64,000 nucleotides of DNA, from NCBI RefSeq assembly GCF_003347665.1, contig NZ_QDGA01000007.1, positions 1 to 64,000 of the forward strand, written 5' to 3'. The stretch comes from Microvirga calopogonii. Lineage in GTDB: Bacteria; Pseudomonadota; Alphaproteobacteria; Rhizobiales; Beijerinckiaceae. Under the pieces are notes generated by a model that was not told where the DNA came from, made no database searches, and worked only from the letters and a program-made list of their open reading frames with translations. Numbering within the stretch: the first letter of the stretch is position 1; the number at the start of each line of letters is the position of its first letter. The position numbers and the translations under genes are program-made. Below are positions 54,846 to 62,528 of the stretch, one piece after another.

Positions 54846-55709
54846 ATGGATCTTCCGATGTTTGGCATTCCCCTGTTCGATCTGGCGTGGCTCGTGGTCG
54901 CGCTCCTGGCAGCCGGTGCGATCACGGGCCTGCTGGCCGGCGTGTTCGGCGTCGGCGGCGGCGCGGTCGCCGTGCCGATCCTCTATGAGCTCTTCCGTAT
55001 TCTGGAAGTGCCCGAGGAAGTGCGCATGCCGCTCTGCGTCGGCACCTCGCTTGCCATCATCATCCCGACCTCGCTGCGCTCCTTCTCGGCCCACAAGGCC
55101 AAGGGCGCCGTCGATATGAGCATCCTAAGGGTGTGGGCCGTGCCGGTGGTTCTCGGCGTCATCATCGGCAGCATCATCGCCCGCTTTGCCCCGGCGGATC
55201 TGTTCAAGGCGGTGTTCGTGGTCGTGGCCGGCATCTCGGCCGTTCGCCTGCTCTTCGGCAAGGACACGTGGCGCTTCGGTCTCGACATGCCGGCAAAGCC
55301 CATCATGGTGGCCTATGGCTGGCTCATCGGCATCCTTTCGGCGCTCATGGGCATCGGTGGCGGCCAGCTCTCCAACCTGTTCATGACCTTCTACAATCGC
55401 CCGATCCATCAGGCCGTGGCGACCTCTTCCGGACTCGGCATCCTGATCTCCATTCCCGGCGCCATCGGCTACATCTACGCCGGCTGGCCACATATGGCCG
55501 ATTACCCGAACGTGATTGCCTTCCAACCGCCGCTCGCCCTGGGCTATGTCTCGCTTCTCGGCTTCGTGCTGTTCATCCCCACCAGCACCTGGATGGCACC
55601 GGTCGGCGCACGTCTTGCACATCGGCTGTCGAAGCGCCGGCTTGAGGTGGCCTTCGGCATCTTCCTCCTGCTCGTCTGCGCCCGCTTCTTCGTCAGTCTT
55701 CTGGCCTGA
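54846..55709 (+). CDS. TauE/SafE-family membrane exporter
   Basis: A 287-residue membrane protein with eight helices. The duplicated signature is GLLAGVFGVGGGAVAVPILYELF near 35 and ILSALMGIGGGQLSNLFMTFYNRPIHQAVATSS near 165, with the GGG turns of the group. It probably exports a sulfur-containing or carboxylate anion. The start at 54846 or 54858 is uncertain; neither has a strong ribosome-binding site. It follows the peptide operon after 68 bases and could be its last gene. The paralogue at 13763 lacks the second GGG. Confidence 0.87.
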   Translation: MDLPMFGIPLFDLAWLVVALLAAGAITGLLAGVFGVGGGAVAVPILYELFRILEVPEEVRMPLCVGTSLAIIIPTSLRSFSAHKAKGAVDMSILRVWAVPVVLGVIIGSIIARFAPADLFKAVFVVVAGISAVRLLFGKDTWRFGLDMPAKPIMVAYGWLIGILSALMGIGGGQLSNLFMTFYNRPIHQAVATSSGLGILISIPGAIGYIYAGWPHMADYPNVIAFQPPLALGYVSLLGFVLFIPTSTWMAPVGARLAHRLSKRRLEVAFGIFLLLVCARFFVSLLA

Positions 55710-55754
55710 GATCGCCCGGCGGTCTAAGCTCCGCCTCTCACCGGAGGCACGGCC

Positions 55755-56225
55755 ATGGCTCTATCCACGACAGGACCACTACACGCGTTTCTCGCCGGAA
55801 CCGGGCGCGACGGTCGAGGACGCCTTGTCACCGATGTGCTGGCCTTTACCGACGATCGGCTGGAAGAGGTGCACGACTACATCCAGTGGCTGTTCCCGCT
55901 TCCGACCCGCAGCGCCGCCCAACCCGGCGCCCCGGTCCTGACGCAGGCCGAGATCGACGCGATCAGGGCAGACCGGACCGCCCAGGACACTCTTGAGCGG
56001 GCGACCGAGCGGATGCTCCGGTTCTATCGGGACACGCGCTGGTGGCTCACCGGCTACGACCACAACCACCTGCGCATCACCCGGATCATCCACAGCCTGA
56101 GAATCCTGATCGGCCCGGACGAGGCGCGACGCTTCCATGAGGCGATCCTCGCCCTGAACGAGGTGGCCGGATCGCCCGTCAATGCCCGCAGCCGCACGTA
56201 CTGGTCCGACGCGGCGGGCGCCTGA
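55755..56225 (+). CDS. opioid growth factor receptor (OGFr)-region domain protein
   Basis: A 156-residue soluble protein. The stretch VLAFTDDRLEEVHDYIQWLFPLPTRSAAQPGAPVLT (about 28-63) has the HDYIQWLFPLP hallmark of the OGFr conserved region, and RMLRFYRDTRWW then HNHLRITRIIHSLRILIGPDEARRFHEAI completes it. The domain is found in many bacteria as a single-domain protein of unknown function; the receptor name comes from vertebrates only. GGAGGC lies about seven bases before the ATG. It ends two bases before the convergent MsbA-like stop. Confidence 0.88.
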   Translation: MALSTTGPLHAFLAGTGRDGRGRLVTDVLAFTDDRLEEVHDYIQWLFPLPTRSAAQPGAPVLTQAEIDAIRADRTAQDTLERATERMLRFYRDTRWWLTGYDHNHLRITRIIHSLRILIGPDEARRFHEAILALNEVAGSPVNARSRTYWSDAAGA

Positions 56226-56227
56226 CC

Positions 56228-57949
56228 TCAGGCGAACTGCGCCTCGCTCAGGCGCCGGTAGATGCCGTCATGGGCCAGAAGCTCCTGGTGGTTGCCCTGC
56301 TCCACGATAACGCCACGGTCGATGACGGCAATCCGATCCGCATTCACGATGGTCGCGAGGCGATGGGCGATCACCAAGGTCGTGCGCCCCTTCGACAAAT
56401 CCGCGAGAGCCTGCTGGATCGCCCGCTCGGTTTCCGTATCGAGGGCCGACGTCGCCTCGTCGAGGATGAGGATCGGCGGGTTCTTGAGGAAGATCCGCGC
56501 GATGGCGAGGCGCTGCTTCTGCCCTCCGGAGAGCTTGACGCCGCGCTCGCCGATGATGGTGTCGAGACCTGCCGGAAGGGAGGCGATCACCTCGTCGAGC
56601 CGGGCCCTTCGCGCTGCTTCCCGGATCTCGGCATCGCTGGCCTCGAGCCGACCATAGGCGATGTTCTCACGGATCGTGCCGGCGAACAGGAACACGTCCT
56701 GCTGCACGATGCCGATCTGGCTGCGCAGGGACCGGAGCGTCATATCCCGGATATCGATCCCGTCGATGGCGATGGAGCCGCTGTCGACCTCGTAGAAGCG
56801 CGGCAGCAGGGAGCAGATGGTCGTCTTGCCCGCGCCCGAAGGGCCGACGAAGGCAATGGTCTCGCCGGCGCGGATCGTCAGGTCGAGGCCTTTGAGGATG
56901 GGGCGCTCCGGGGCGTAACCGAACTGCACCTTCCTGTACGCGATGTCGCCGTTGAGCTTGCCCACATCCCGGGCACCGGGACGGTCGGCAATGTCGGGGC
57001 GCGTATCGAGGAACGTCATGTAGCGTCTGAAACCGGCAATCCCCTTCGGATAGGTCTCGATGACCGAATTGATCTTCTCGATGGGCCGGAAGAACACGCC
57101 TACCAGCAGCAGGAATCCGACGAAGCCGCCTGCGCTGAGATCACCCTTGATCACCAGATAGCTGCCGGCGACCATGACGACCATCTGGATCAGGCGCATG
57201 CTCAGGTAGCTGAGCGAGGTCGAGGCCGCCATGATGCGGTAGGCCTCGAGCTTCGTCCTGCGATAGCCCTGGTTGTCGACGGCGAACAGGCGCCGCTCGT
57301 GATCCTCGTTCGCGAAGGCCTGGACCACACGGATGCCGCCCACATTCTCCTCGATGCGAGCGTTGAAATCTCCGACCTTCCCGTAAAGGGCCTGCCAGTT
57401 GCGCGTCATGCGGCCGCCATAGCGGGTCGTCAGCCAGGCGGTGAGCGGCACCACGAGGGCCGTGATCACGGCGAGCTGCACATTGACCGTGAACATCAGG
57501 ATGAAGGCGCCCACCAGCGTCATCAGCGCGATGAACAGATCCTCCGGCCCGTGATGGGCGACCTCTCCGATCTCCTCAAGATCCTTGGTGAGCCGCGCCA
57601 CGAGATGGCCGGTCTTCTGGTTGTCGAAGAATCCGAAGGAGAGCTTCTGGAGATGGTCGAAGGCCTTGCGCCGCATCTCCGTCTCGATGTTGATGCCGAG
57701 CATGTGCCCCCAATAGGTCACCGTGGCCATCAGGCCCGCATTGAGGACATAGACCGCGAGCAGCAGCGCCGAGGCCAGCGTGATGAGCCCCCATTGGCCG
57801 GTGGGAAGCAGGGTGTCGATGAACAGCTTGACGGCGATCGGAAAGCCGAGTTCGAGCAGACCCGAGGCGACCGCGCAGGAGAAGTCCAGCACGAACAGGC
57901 CGCGATGCGGCCGGTAATAAGCAAAGAAGCGTTTGAGCAAGGGGTGCAT
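56228..57949 (-). CDS. ABC exporter, MsbA/MdlB-like half-transporter (ABC-membrane + ATPase)
   Basis: A 573-residue exporter. Six transmembrane helices lie within about residues 15-300 (for example VASGLLELGFPIAVKLFIDTLLP). The ATPase has Walker A GPSGAGKTTICSLLPRF (about residue 373), signature LSGGQKQRLAIARIFL (about 474), Walker B PILILDEATSALDTETE and H-loop VIAHRLATIVNAD. It works as a dimer to export lipids, drugs or peptides; the substrate is unknown. It sits between the OGFr gene (convergent) and fhuC, 54 bases after the fhuC stop, and could be the distal gene of that transcript. Confidence 0.92.
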   Translation of the reverse strand: MHPLLKRFFAYYRPHRGLFVLDFSCAVASGLLELGFPIAVKLFIDTLLPTGQWGLITLASALLLAVYVLNAGLMATVTYWGHMLGINIETEMRRKAFDHLQKLSFGFFDNQKTGHLVARLTKDLEEIGEVAHHGPEDLFIALMTLVGAFILMFTVNVQLAVITALVVPLTAWLTTRYGGRMTRNWQALYGKVGDFNARIEENVGGIRVVQAFANEDHERRLFAVDNQGYRRTKLEAYRIMAASTSLSYLSMRLIQMVVMVAGSYLVIKGDLSAGGFVGFLLLVGVFFRPIEKINSVIETYPKGIAGFRRYMTFLDTRPDIADRPGARDVGKLNGDIAYRKVQFGYAPERPILKGLDLTIRAGETIAFVGPSGAGKTTICSLLPRFYEVDSGSIAIDGIDIRDMTLRSLRSQIGIVQQDVFLFAGTIRENIAYGRLEASDAEIREAARRARLDEVIASLPAGLDTIIGERGVKLSGGQKQRLAIARIFLKNPPILILDEATSALDTETERAIQQALADLSKGRTTLVIAHRLATIVNADRIAVIDRGVIVEQGNHQELLAHDGIYRRLSEAQFA

Positions 57950-58003
57950 ATCGGAGAGGTACTTCCGGCTGCCATCGAGGGCAAGCCGGGCTGGGGACAG
58001 AGA

Positions 58004-58813
58004 TCAACGGACGAAGCTGACAGGCTGGCCGGTGACGGGATGGGCGATGACGTCCATGGCGATGCCATAGATGGCCTGTAGCCGAGATGGCGTCATGATC
58101 TCGTCGGGCATGCCCCGAGCGATCAATCGTCCTGCCTTCAGGGCCAGGATCTCGTCGCAGAAGCGCGCGGCCATGTTGACGTCGTGCAGGACCACGACCA
58201 CGCCGAGCCCGCGCTCACGGGAGAGACGCTGGACGAGCGCCAGGACCTCTACCTGATGGGTGACGTCGAGCGCCGAAATCGGCTCGTCGAGGAGCAGGAA
58301 CCGAGCATCCTGCGCCACCAGCATCGCGAGCCAGACCCGCTGGCGCTCGCCCCCGGAGAGCGTGTCCACAAGACGCTCGGCGAAGGGCTCCACGTCGGCG
58401 AGAGTCATAGCCTCCCCCACCTTCTCGCGGTCGGCCGGTCCGAACCGGCCCAGGGGGCCATGCCATGGATAGCGGCCAAGCGCCACGAGCTCCTTGACGA
58501 GCATACCGGACGCGGGCGGGGTCTGCTGCGGCAGATAGGCGACCCGCCTGGCAAAAGGCCGCTCGCCCCACTCGGCCAGAGCCCTTCCTTCGAACGCCAC
58601 CGTGCCGCCGGTCGCCGACTGCTGGCGGGCCAGCAGCTTGATCAGCGTCGATTTTCCCGAACCGTTGTGGCCGATCAGCCCGATCACACGCCGACCCGGC
58701 AAAGTCAGGCTGAGCGGATGCAGCAACGTACGTTCTGGAATCGCGAAACTGGCATCCGTCAGCTCGAACCGCGGAGCCTCGGTGTCGGATGTGGGACGAG
58801 AACCGCTGATCAT
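58004..58813 (-). CDS. fhuC: ferric hydroxamate ABC importer ATPase
   Basis: A 269-residue ATPase with Walker A GLIGHNGSGKSTLIKLLARQ (about residue 48), LPQQTPPASGMLVKELVALGRYPWHG (Q-loop, siderophore type), signature LSGGERQRVWLAMLVAQ (about 151), Walker B FLLLDEPISALDVTHQ and H-loop VVLHDVNMAARFCDEI. The C-terminal IYGIAMDVIAHPVTGQPVSFV is FhuC-like. I chose 58813 (MISGSRPTSDTE) because a GC hairpin stands before it; a start at 58870 overlapping the fhuA stop would add 19 residues. It works with FhuB/FhuD encoded divergently. Confidence 0.88.
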   Translation of the reverse strand: MISGSRPTSDTEAPRFELTDASFAIPERTLLHPLSLTLPGRRVIGLIGHNGSGKSTLIKLLARQQSATGGTVAFEGRALAEWGERPFARRVAYLPQQTPPASGMLVKELVALGRYPWHGPLGRFGPADREKVGEAMTLADVEPFAERLVDTLSGGERQRVWLAMLVAQDARFLLLDEPISALDVTHQVEVLALVQRLSRERGLGVVVVLHDVNMAARFCDEILALKAGRLIARGMPDEIMTPSRLQAIYGIAMDVIAHPVTGQPVSFVR

Positions 58814-58833
58814 GGACTTCGACACAAGCGTGA

Positions 58834-58857
58834 GGGCGCCGCCGCGAGACGGCGCCC
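58834..58857 (-). terminator. GC-rich hairpin between fhuA and fhuC
   Basis: Arms GGGCGCCG and CGGCGCCC enclose eight bases, directly after the fhuA stop. No T run follows, so it looks like an intercistronic stabiliser or attenuator that lowers fhuC relative to fhuA. Confidence 0.45.
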
Positions 58858-58863
58858 CGGACG

Positions 58864-61044
58864 TTACCATTTGTAGCTCGCCTTCAGGGTTGCGACGCGA
58901 CCGGCACCATAATTGCACGTGTACTGGGTATCGCAGGACGAGACATACTCGTTGTCGAACAGGTTGTTGACGTTGAGTGCAACCGTGAAGTTCTCGCGCG
59001 TGTAGCGGATGGCGGCATCGAACACGGTCGCGGCGGGCACCTTCAGGGTGTTCTCGTTGTCGACATAGGAGAAGCCGACATAGCGAACGCCTGCGCCGAA
59101 CCCGAGACCTTGGAATGCACCCTCCTGGATCGTGTAGTCGAGCCAGCCCGACGCCAGGATCTCCGGCACCACATTGGGGCGCTTGCCGATCAGCAGGGGA
59201 TTGGAATCCTCGGTGATCTCGATGTCGTAGGCCGTGAAGGCGGCAACGGCCTTGAGGCCCGCCGTGATGTTGGCCTGCGCCTCGAATTCGAATCCGCGCG
59301 AGCGAACCTCGCCCAGCTGCGCCTCGAAGAAGAGATGCTCGGGATCGGACGTGAGGACGTTCTGGCGGGTGAGATCGAACAGCGAGGCGGTGATCAGGCC
59401 GTCGAAGAAAGTTGGCTTGTACTTGACGCCGACTTCGAATTGCCGGCCGATCTCGGGCTCGAATCCCTGACCGAAGAAATCGGCCCCGATGACCGGATTG
59501 AACGAGCGCGACACCGCGATATAGGGCGCCACGCCGTTGGCGAACTCGTAGCCCAATCCGAGGCGGCCGCTGAACTCGCCGGCCTCCTCGCTGAAATTGG
59601 CCGCGCCCACCCTGTCGGTGCTCTTCGTGGACACGTGATCGTATCGCCCGTTGAGGGTTGCGATCCAGCCCCCATGGCGGATCTGATCCTGGGCATAGAA
59701 GCCGACCTGGTTCATGGTCAGGTTCTGATCGAGATAGGGAACCGACGGCCCTTGAGGCACGCCATAGATCGGATTGATGGGGCTTATCGGCGTGCCGCCG
59801 CCGGACGCCTGGATATGATCGATGTTGTAGTACTTGTAATCCAGCCCGAGAAGCAGCGTGTGATCGAGCGGCCCCGTGACGAACTTCGCCTCCGCCTGGT
59901 TATCGATGGAGAGGGTGTTCACCACCGTGTGGTGGTTGAACCCGATGCGATAGAGCAGGAACTCGGGCGAAACAGGCGCCGCGACCGGGAAGCCGGTCGC
60001 CGGGTCGAGATAGCCGTAGGGATAGGGACCGCGCTCCTTCGAATCCGTGTGCGCGTAGCGGAAATTCTGCTTGAGCGTCCACACGTCGTTGATCGCATGC
60101 TCGAATTCATAACCGATCATCGACTGATCGCGGCGGTAGAGATCGATGTCGGGTTCGCTGTAGTAAAAGCGGCGAGAGATGCGGCCGTAAGGTGCGGGAA
60201 CGACCGTGCCTACATAGGGCAGGAAGCCGCCCGTGTGCATGAGGTCCATATTCTGGTAGGACGCCAGCACGGTAAGCTCAGTACCGGCATCGGGCCGGAA
60301 CGTGAGAGCAGGCGCGATCACGCCGCGAAAATCGTCCGCCTTCTCCGTCTCCCAGCCGCCGCCGGAGACCTTTCCGGTCAGGCGGTAGGACCAGATCCGA
60401 TCCTTGTCGAGCGCGCCGCCGAAATCGAACGCCGCATAGCCGTTGCCCCACGAGTTGATGCCTGTCTCGACATAGCGCAGCGGCTCGGTCGTCGGACGCT
60501 TGCTCACGAGATTGACGAGACCGCCGATGGACGAGCCGCCATAGAGAGCCGCAGACGGCCCCTTGAGCACTTCGATACGCTCCAGGACGAACGGATCGAT
60601 GTAGAACCCGCCGAATCCATATTGGTAAAGCGGCAGGCTGTTCAGGAAGACGCCGGTCTGTCCCGCATCGAAGCCGCGGATGAAGAACCAGTCGGTGTCC
60701 GAATCGAGCCCATAAGGCTGCGCGAAGACGCCGGAGGTGTAGCGCAGAGCCTCGTCGACCTTCTGCGCCTGGCGATCTTCGATCTCCTCGCGACCGATCA
60801 CCGATACCGACTGCGGAATCTCCTCGATGGGCGTATCGGTCTTGGAACCTGTCGTGGTGCGGTTGGGGACATAACCGTTCACCGGCCCGGTCCCACTACC
60901 GACCTGCCCTTCGACGGTGACCGTTTCCAAGGCGATTTCGCCGGGCGCGGGCCGTGTCTGGGCCAGGGAGGACCCACTCGATGCCACCATCACGGCAAGC
61001 GAGACAAGGCTCACCCCCATGTTCAACGCATAACGACCATTCAT
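58864..61044 (-). CDS. fhuA: TonB-dependent ferric-siderophore (hydroxamate-type) receptor
   Basis: A 726-residue outer-membrane receptor. It has a signal peptide (about residues 1-29, ending SSLAQ), a TonB box candidate LETVTVEG (about 38-45), and a plug domain with IEEIPQSVSVIGREEIEDRQAQKVDEALRYTSGVF (about 73-107) and VLKGPSAALYGGSSIGGLVNLVSKRP. It then has a 22-strand barrel ending in an aromatic residue (KASYKW). A C-terminal cysteine pair (CDTQYTC) is typical of FhuA relatives. The ATG at 61044 follows GGGGG by five bases. It is presumably repressed by iron through the candidate Irr boxes upstream. Confidence 0.92.
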   Translation of the reverse strand: MNGRYALNMGVSLVSLAVMVASSGSSLAQTRPAPGEIALETVTVEGQVGSGTGPVNGYVPNRTTTGSKTDTPIEEIPQSVSVIGREEIEDRQAQKVDEALRYTSGVFAQPYGLDSDTDWFFIRGFDAGQTGVFLNSLPLYQYGFGGFYIDPFVLERIEVLKGPSAALYGGSSIGGLVNLVSKRPTTEPLRYVETGINSWGNGYAAFDFGGALDKDRIWSYRLTGKVSGGGWETEKADDFRGVIAPALTFRPDAGTELTVLASYQNMDLMHTGGFLPYVGTVVPAPYGRISRRFYYSEPDIDLYRRDQSMIGYEFEHAINDVWTLKQNFRYAHTDSKERGPYPYGYLDPATGFPVAAPVSPEFLLYRIGFNHHTVVNTLSIDNQAEAKFVTGPLDHTLLLGLDYKYYNIDHIQASGGGTPISPINPIYGVPQGPSVPYLDQNLTMNQVGFYAQDQIRHGGWIATLNGRYDHVSTKSTDRVGAANFSEEAGEFSGRLGLGYEFANGVAPYIAVSRSFNPVIGADFFGQGFEPEIGRQFEVGVKYKPTFFDGLITASLFDLTRQNVLTSDPEHLFFEAQLGEVRSRGFEFEAQANITAGLKAVAAFTAYDIEITEDSNPLLIGKRPNVVPEILASGWLDYTIQEGAFQGLGFGAGVRYVGFSYVDNENTLKVPAATVFDAAIRYTRENFTVALNVNNLFDNEYVSSCDTQYTCNYGAGRVATLKASYKW

Positions 61045-61186
61045 GAATGCCCCCAAGGCTTTCGATCACAGGGAGATCCTTTCGGCCCCGTGCATGCGCA
61101 ATCACCGGATTGCGGCTCCGCCTCCCCACTATGGTTTCCGAAAAGTCGAATCAAGAATTATGTTTTTCAATTACTCTAAACTGCAA

Positions 61187-61203
61187 CTTAGAAAAGTTTT
61201 AAT
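61187..61203. promoter_or_regulatory. candidate Irr box (ICE-like) for fhuA, imperfect
   Basis: CTTAGAA-AAG-TTTTAAT against the iron control element TTTAGAA-N3-TTCTAAA: the left half matches six of seven, the right five of seven. It lies 143 bases upstream of the fhuA start. Confidence 0.4.
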
Positions 61204-61373
61204 CAGCCGATACACTCTTTACAGCTGTTATAAACTGCGGCTTACACTCGTGAACTCCACCAGACGACGGGTGCCTGGAATCATCCGGAAACGTCGGCCA
61301 TGACCCATTGCGCCGCGACGTGAGGAGCCAATTCACATAGGTGATGCTGCTCTCGCCCATGAGGAGCGGGTTA

Positions 61374-61390
61374 TTTAGAAATTTTCTAAG
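61374..61390. promoter_or_regulatory. candidate Irr box (iron control element) for fhuD
   Basis: TTTAGAA-ATT-TTCTAAG matches the rhizobial iron control element TTTAGAANNNTTCTAAA at 13 of 14 fixed positions. It lies about 210 bases before the fhuD-like start. Irr senses haem and iron status in Rhizobiales and binds such sites. Confidence 0.6.
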
Positions 61391-61601
61391 TTTCTGCAAT
61401 AATTATGGTTTATCGAAAAATCTATTGACGCCTCCGGGCTCCCAGTCCATCAACCCGGTGTCGAGCGAGCCTTGAGACCGGCTCACTGGACCCAGGCAAA
61501 GGATAGTAGCAATAGGAAAGCTAACCTCGTCTCCACGCCCAGGCCACGCAGTAATATCTATGTACTTATAAGTATTGATACAAACCACAGAATATCAAGG
61601 A

Positions 61602-62528
61602 ATGCTCCCGGTACGCCAAATGCCAATGCAGCCCGATTCCGCACAAAATGCATTCGCGCTGCCCCGCCGCAGCATTCTTGGAGCCGCGATCGGCTCCCTC
61701 TTCGTCGTCAAGGCGCGGGCGAGAACATTCCGGCGGATTGCCGTTCTCGATTGGGCCATGTTCGAGACTTTGCTCGCATTGGATATCGTGCCAGTCGCGG
61801 CAACCGAACTCGTGCAGTTTCAAAAGATTTCAGTCGAGCCGGCCGTGCCGCCGCAAGTGGCCGATCTCGGTCTTCGAGGCTCGCCGAATTTCGAAATGCT
61901 GCGCCTCGCGAATCCCGATCTGATCGTCAGCTCGGGCTGGTTCACATGGGTGCAGGACAACCTGGAACGGATCGCTCCTGTCGCGTCCTATTCGGTTTAC
62001 GAACCTGGCCGTCCTCCCTATGCACCAGCGGAGCAGGTCACACTGGCACTTGGCGAATATCTCGGACGAAGCCCGCAGGCAGAAGCCTATGTGGCTGCAT
62101 CGAACCTTGAGATCACCCAAGCGAACCAGCGCATTGCCGATAAGACGCATCCCGTCTTCCTGATCAATCTCGGCGACGCGCGCCACTTCAGAGTCTTCGG
62201 TCCCGACAGCATGTTCGGCGACGTGCTTCAGCGCCTCGGCCTCAGGAATGCGTGGCCCAAGCCTACCAGCTATGCGGCAGCGGCTCCCATGCCTCTTGAG
62301 GCTCTCGCAGAGGTGCCTGAGGCATCGATTGTGGTCATACCGCCGGTTCCTCCGGACGCCCGCAGCACGCTTGACAACAGTCCTTTGTGGCGGGCTCTTC
62401 CGGCCGTTAGCGAAGGTCGCGTGGTGACGCTGCCGCCCGTCAATCCATTCGGCGCGCTCCCCGCCGCACGGCGTTTCGCAAGGGTCCTCAGCGAAGCGCT
62501 ATCGAACCGCGAGATCACACATGGCTAG
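61602..62528 (+). CDS. fhuD: ferric hydroxamate ABC importer, periplasmic binding protein
   Basis: A 308-residue family 8 binding protein with the FhuD pattern: RRIAVLDWAMFETLLALDIVPVAATEL (about residue 44), LGLRGSPNFEMLRLANPDLIVSSGW and NLERIAPVASYSVYEPGR (about 128). The N-terminus has a twin-arginine signal PRRSILGAAIGSLFVVKARA, so Tat export is likely. The start is uncertain among ATGs at 61602, 61620 and 61626; AAGGA abuts the first. It overlaps fhuB by eight bases. It binds the Fe-hydroxamate and hands it to FhuB. Confidence 0.88.
   Translation: MLPVRQMPMQPDSAQNAFALPRRSILGAAIGSLFVVKARARTFRRIAVLDWAMFETLLALDIVPVAATELVQFQKISVEPAVPPQVADLGLRGSPNFEMLRLANPDLIVSSGWFTWVQDNLERIAPVASYSVYEPGRPPYAPAEQVTLALGEYLGRSPQAEAYVAASNLEITQANQRIADKTHPVFLINLGDARHFRVFGPDSMFGDVLQRLGLRNAWPKPTSYAAAAPMPLEALAEVPEASIVVIPPVPPDARSTLDNSPLWRALPAVSEGRVVTLPPVNPFGALPAARRFARVLSEALSNREITHG

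Larger units (their letters stand above)
61045..61601. other. 557-bp AT-rich divergent regulatory region
   Basis: No gene. This is the most AT-rich stretch of the window, especially about 61140-61250 and 61370-61600, and holds the promoters of fhuA (reverse) and fhuD (forward) with two ICE-like palindromes (separate entries). Confidence 0.6.
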
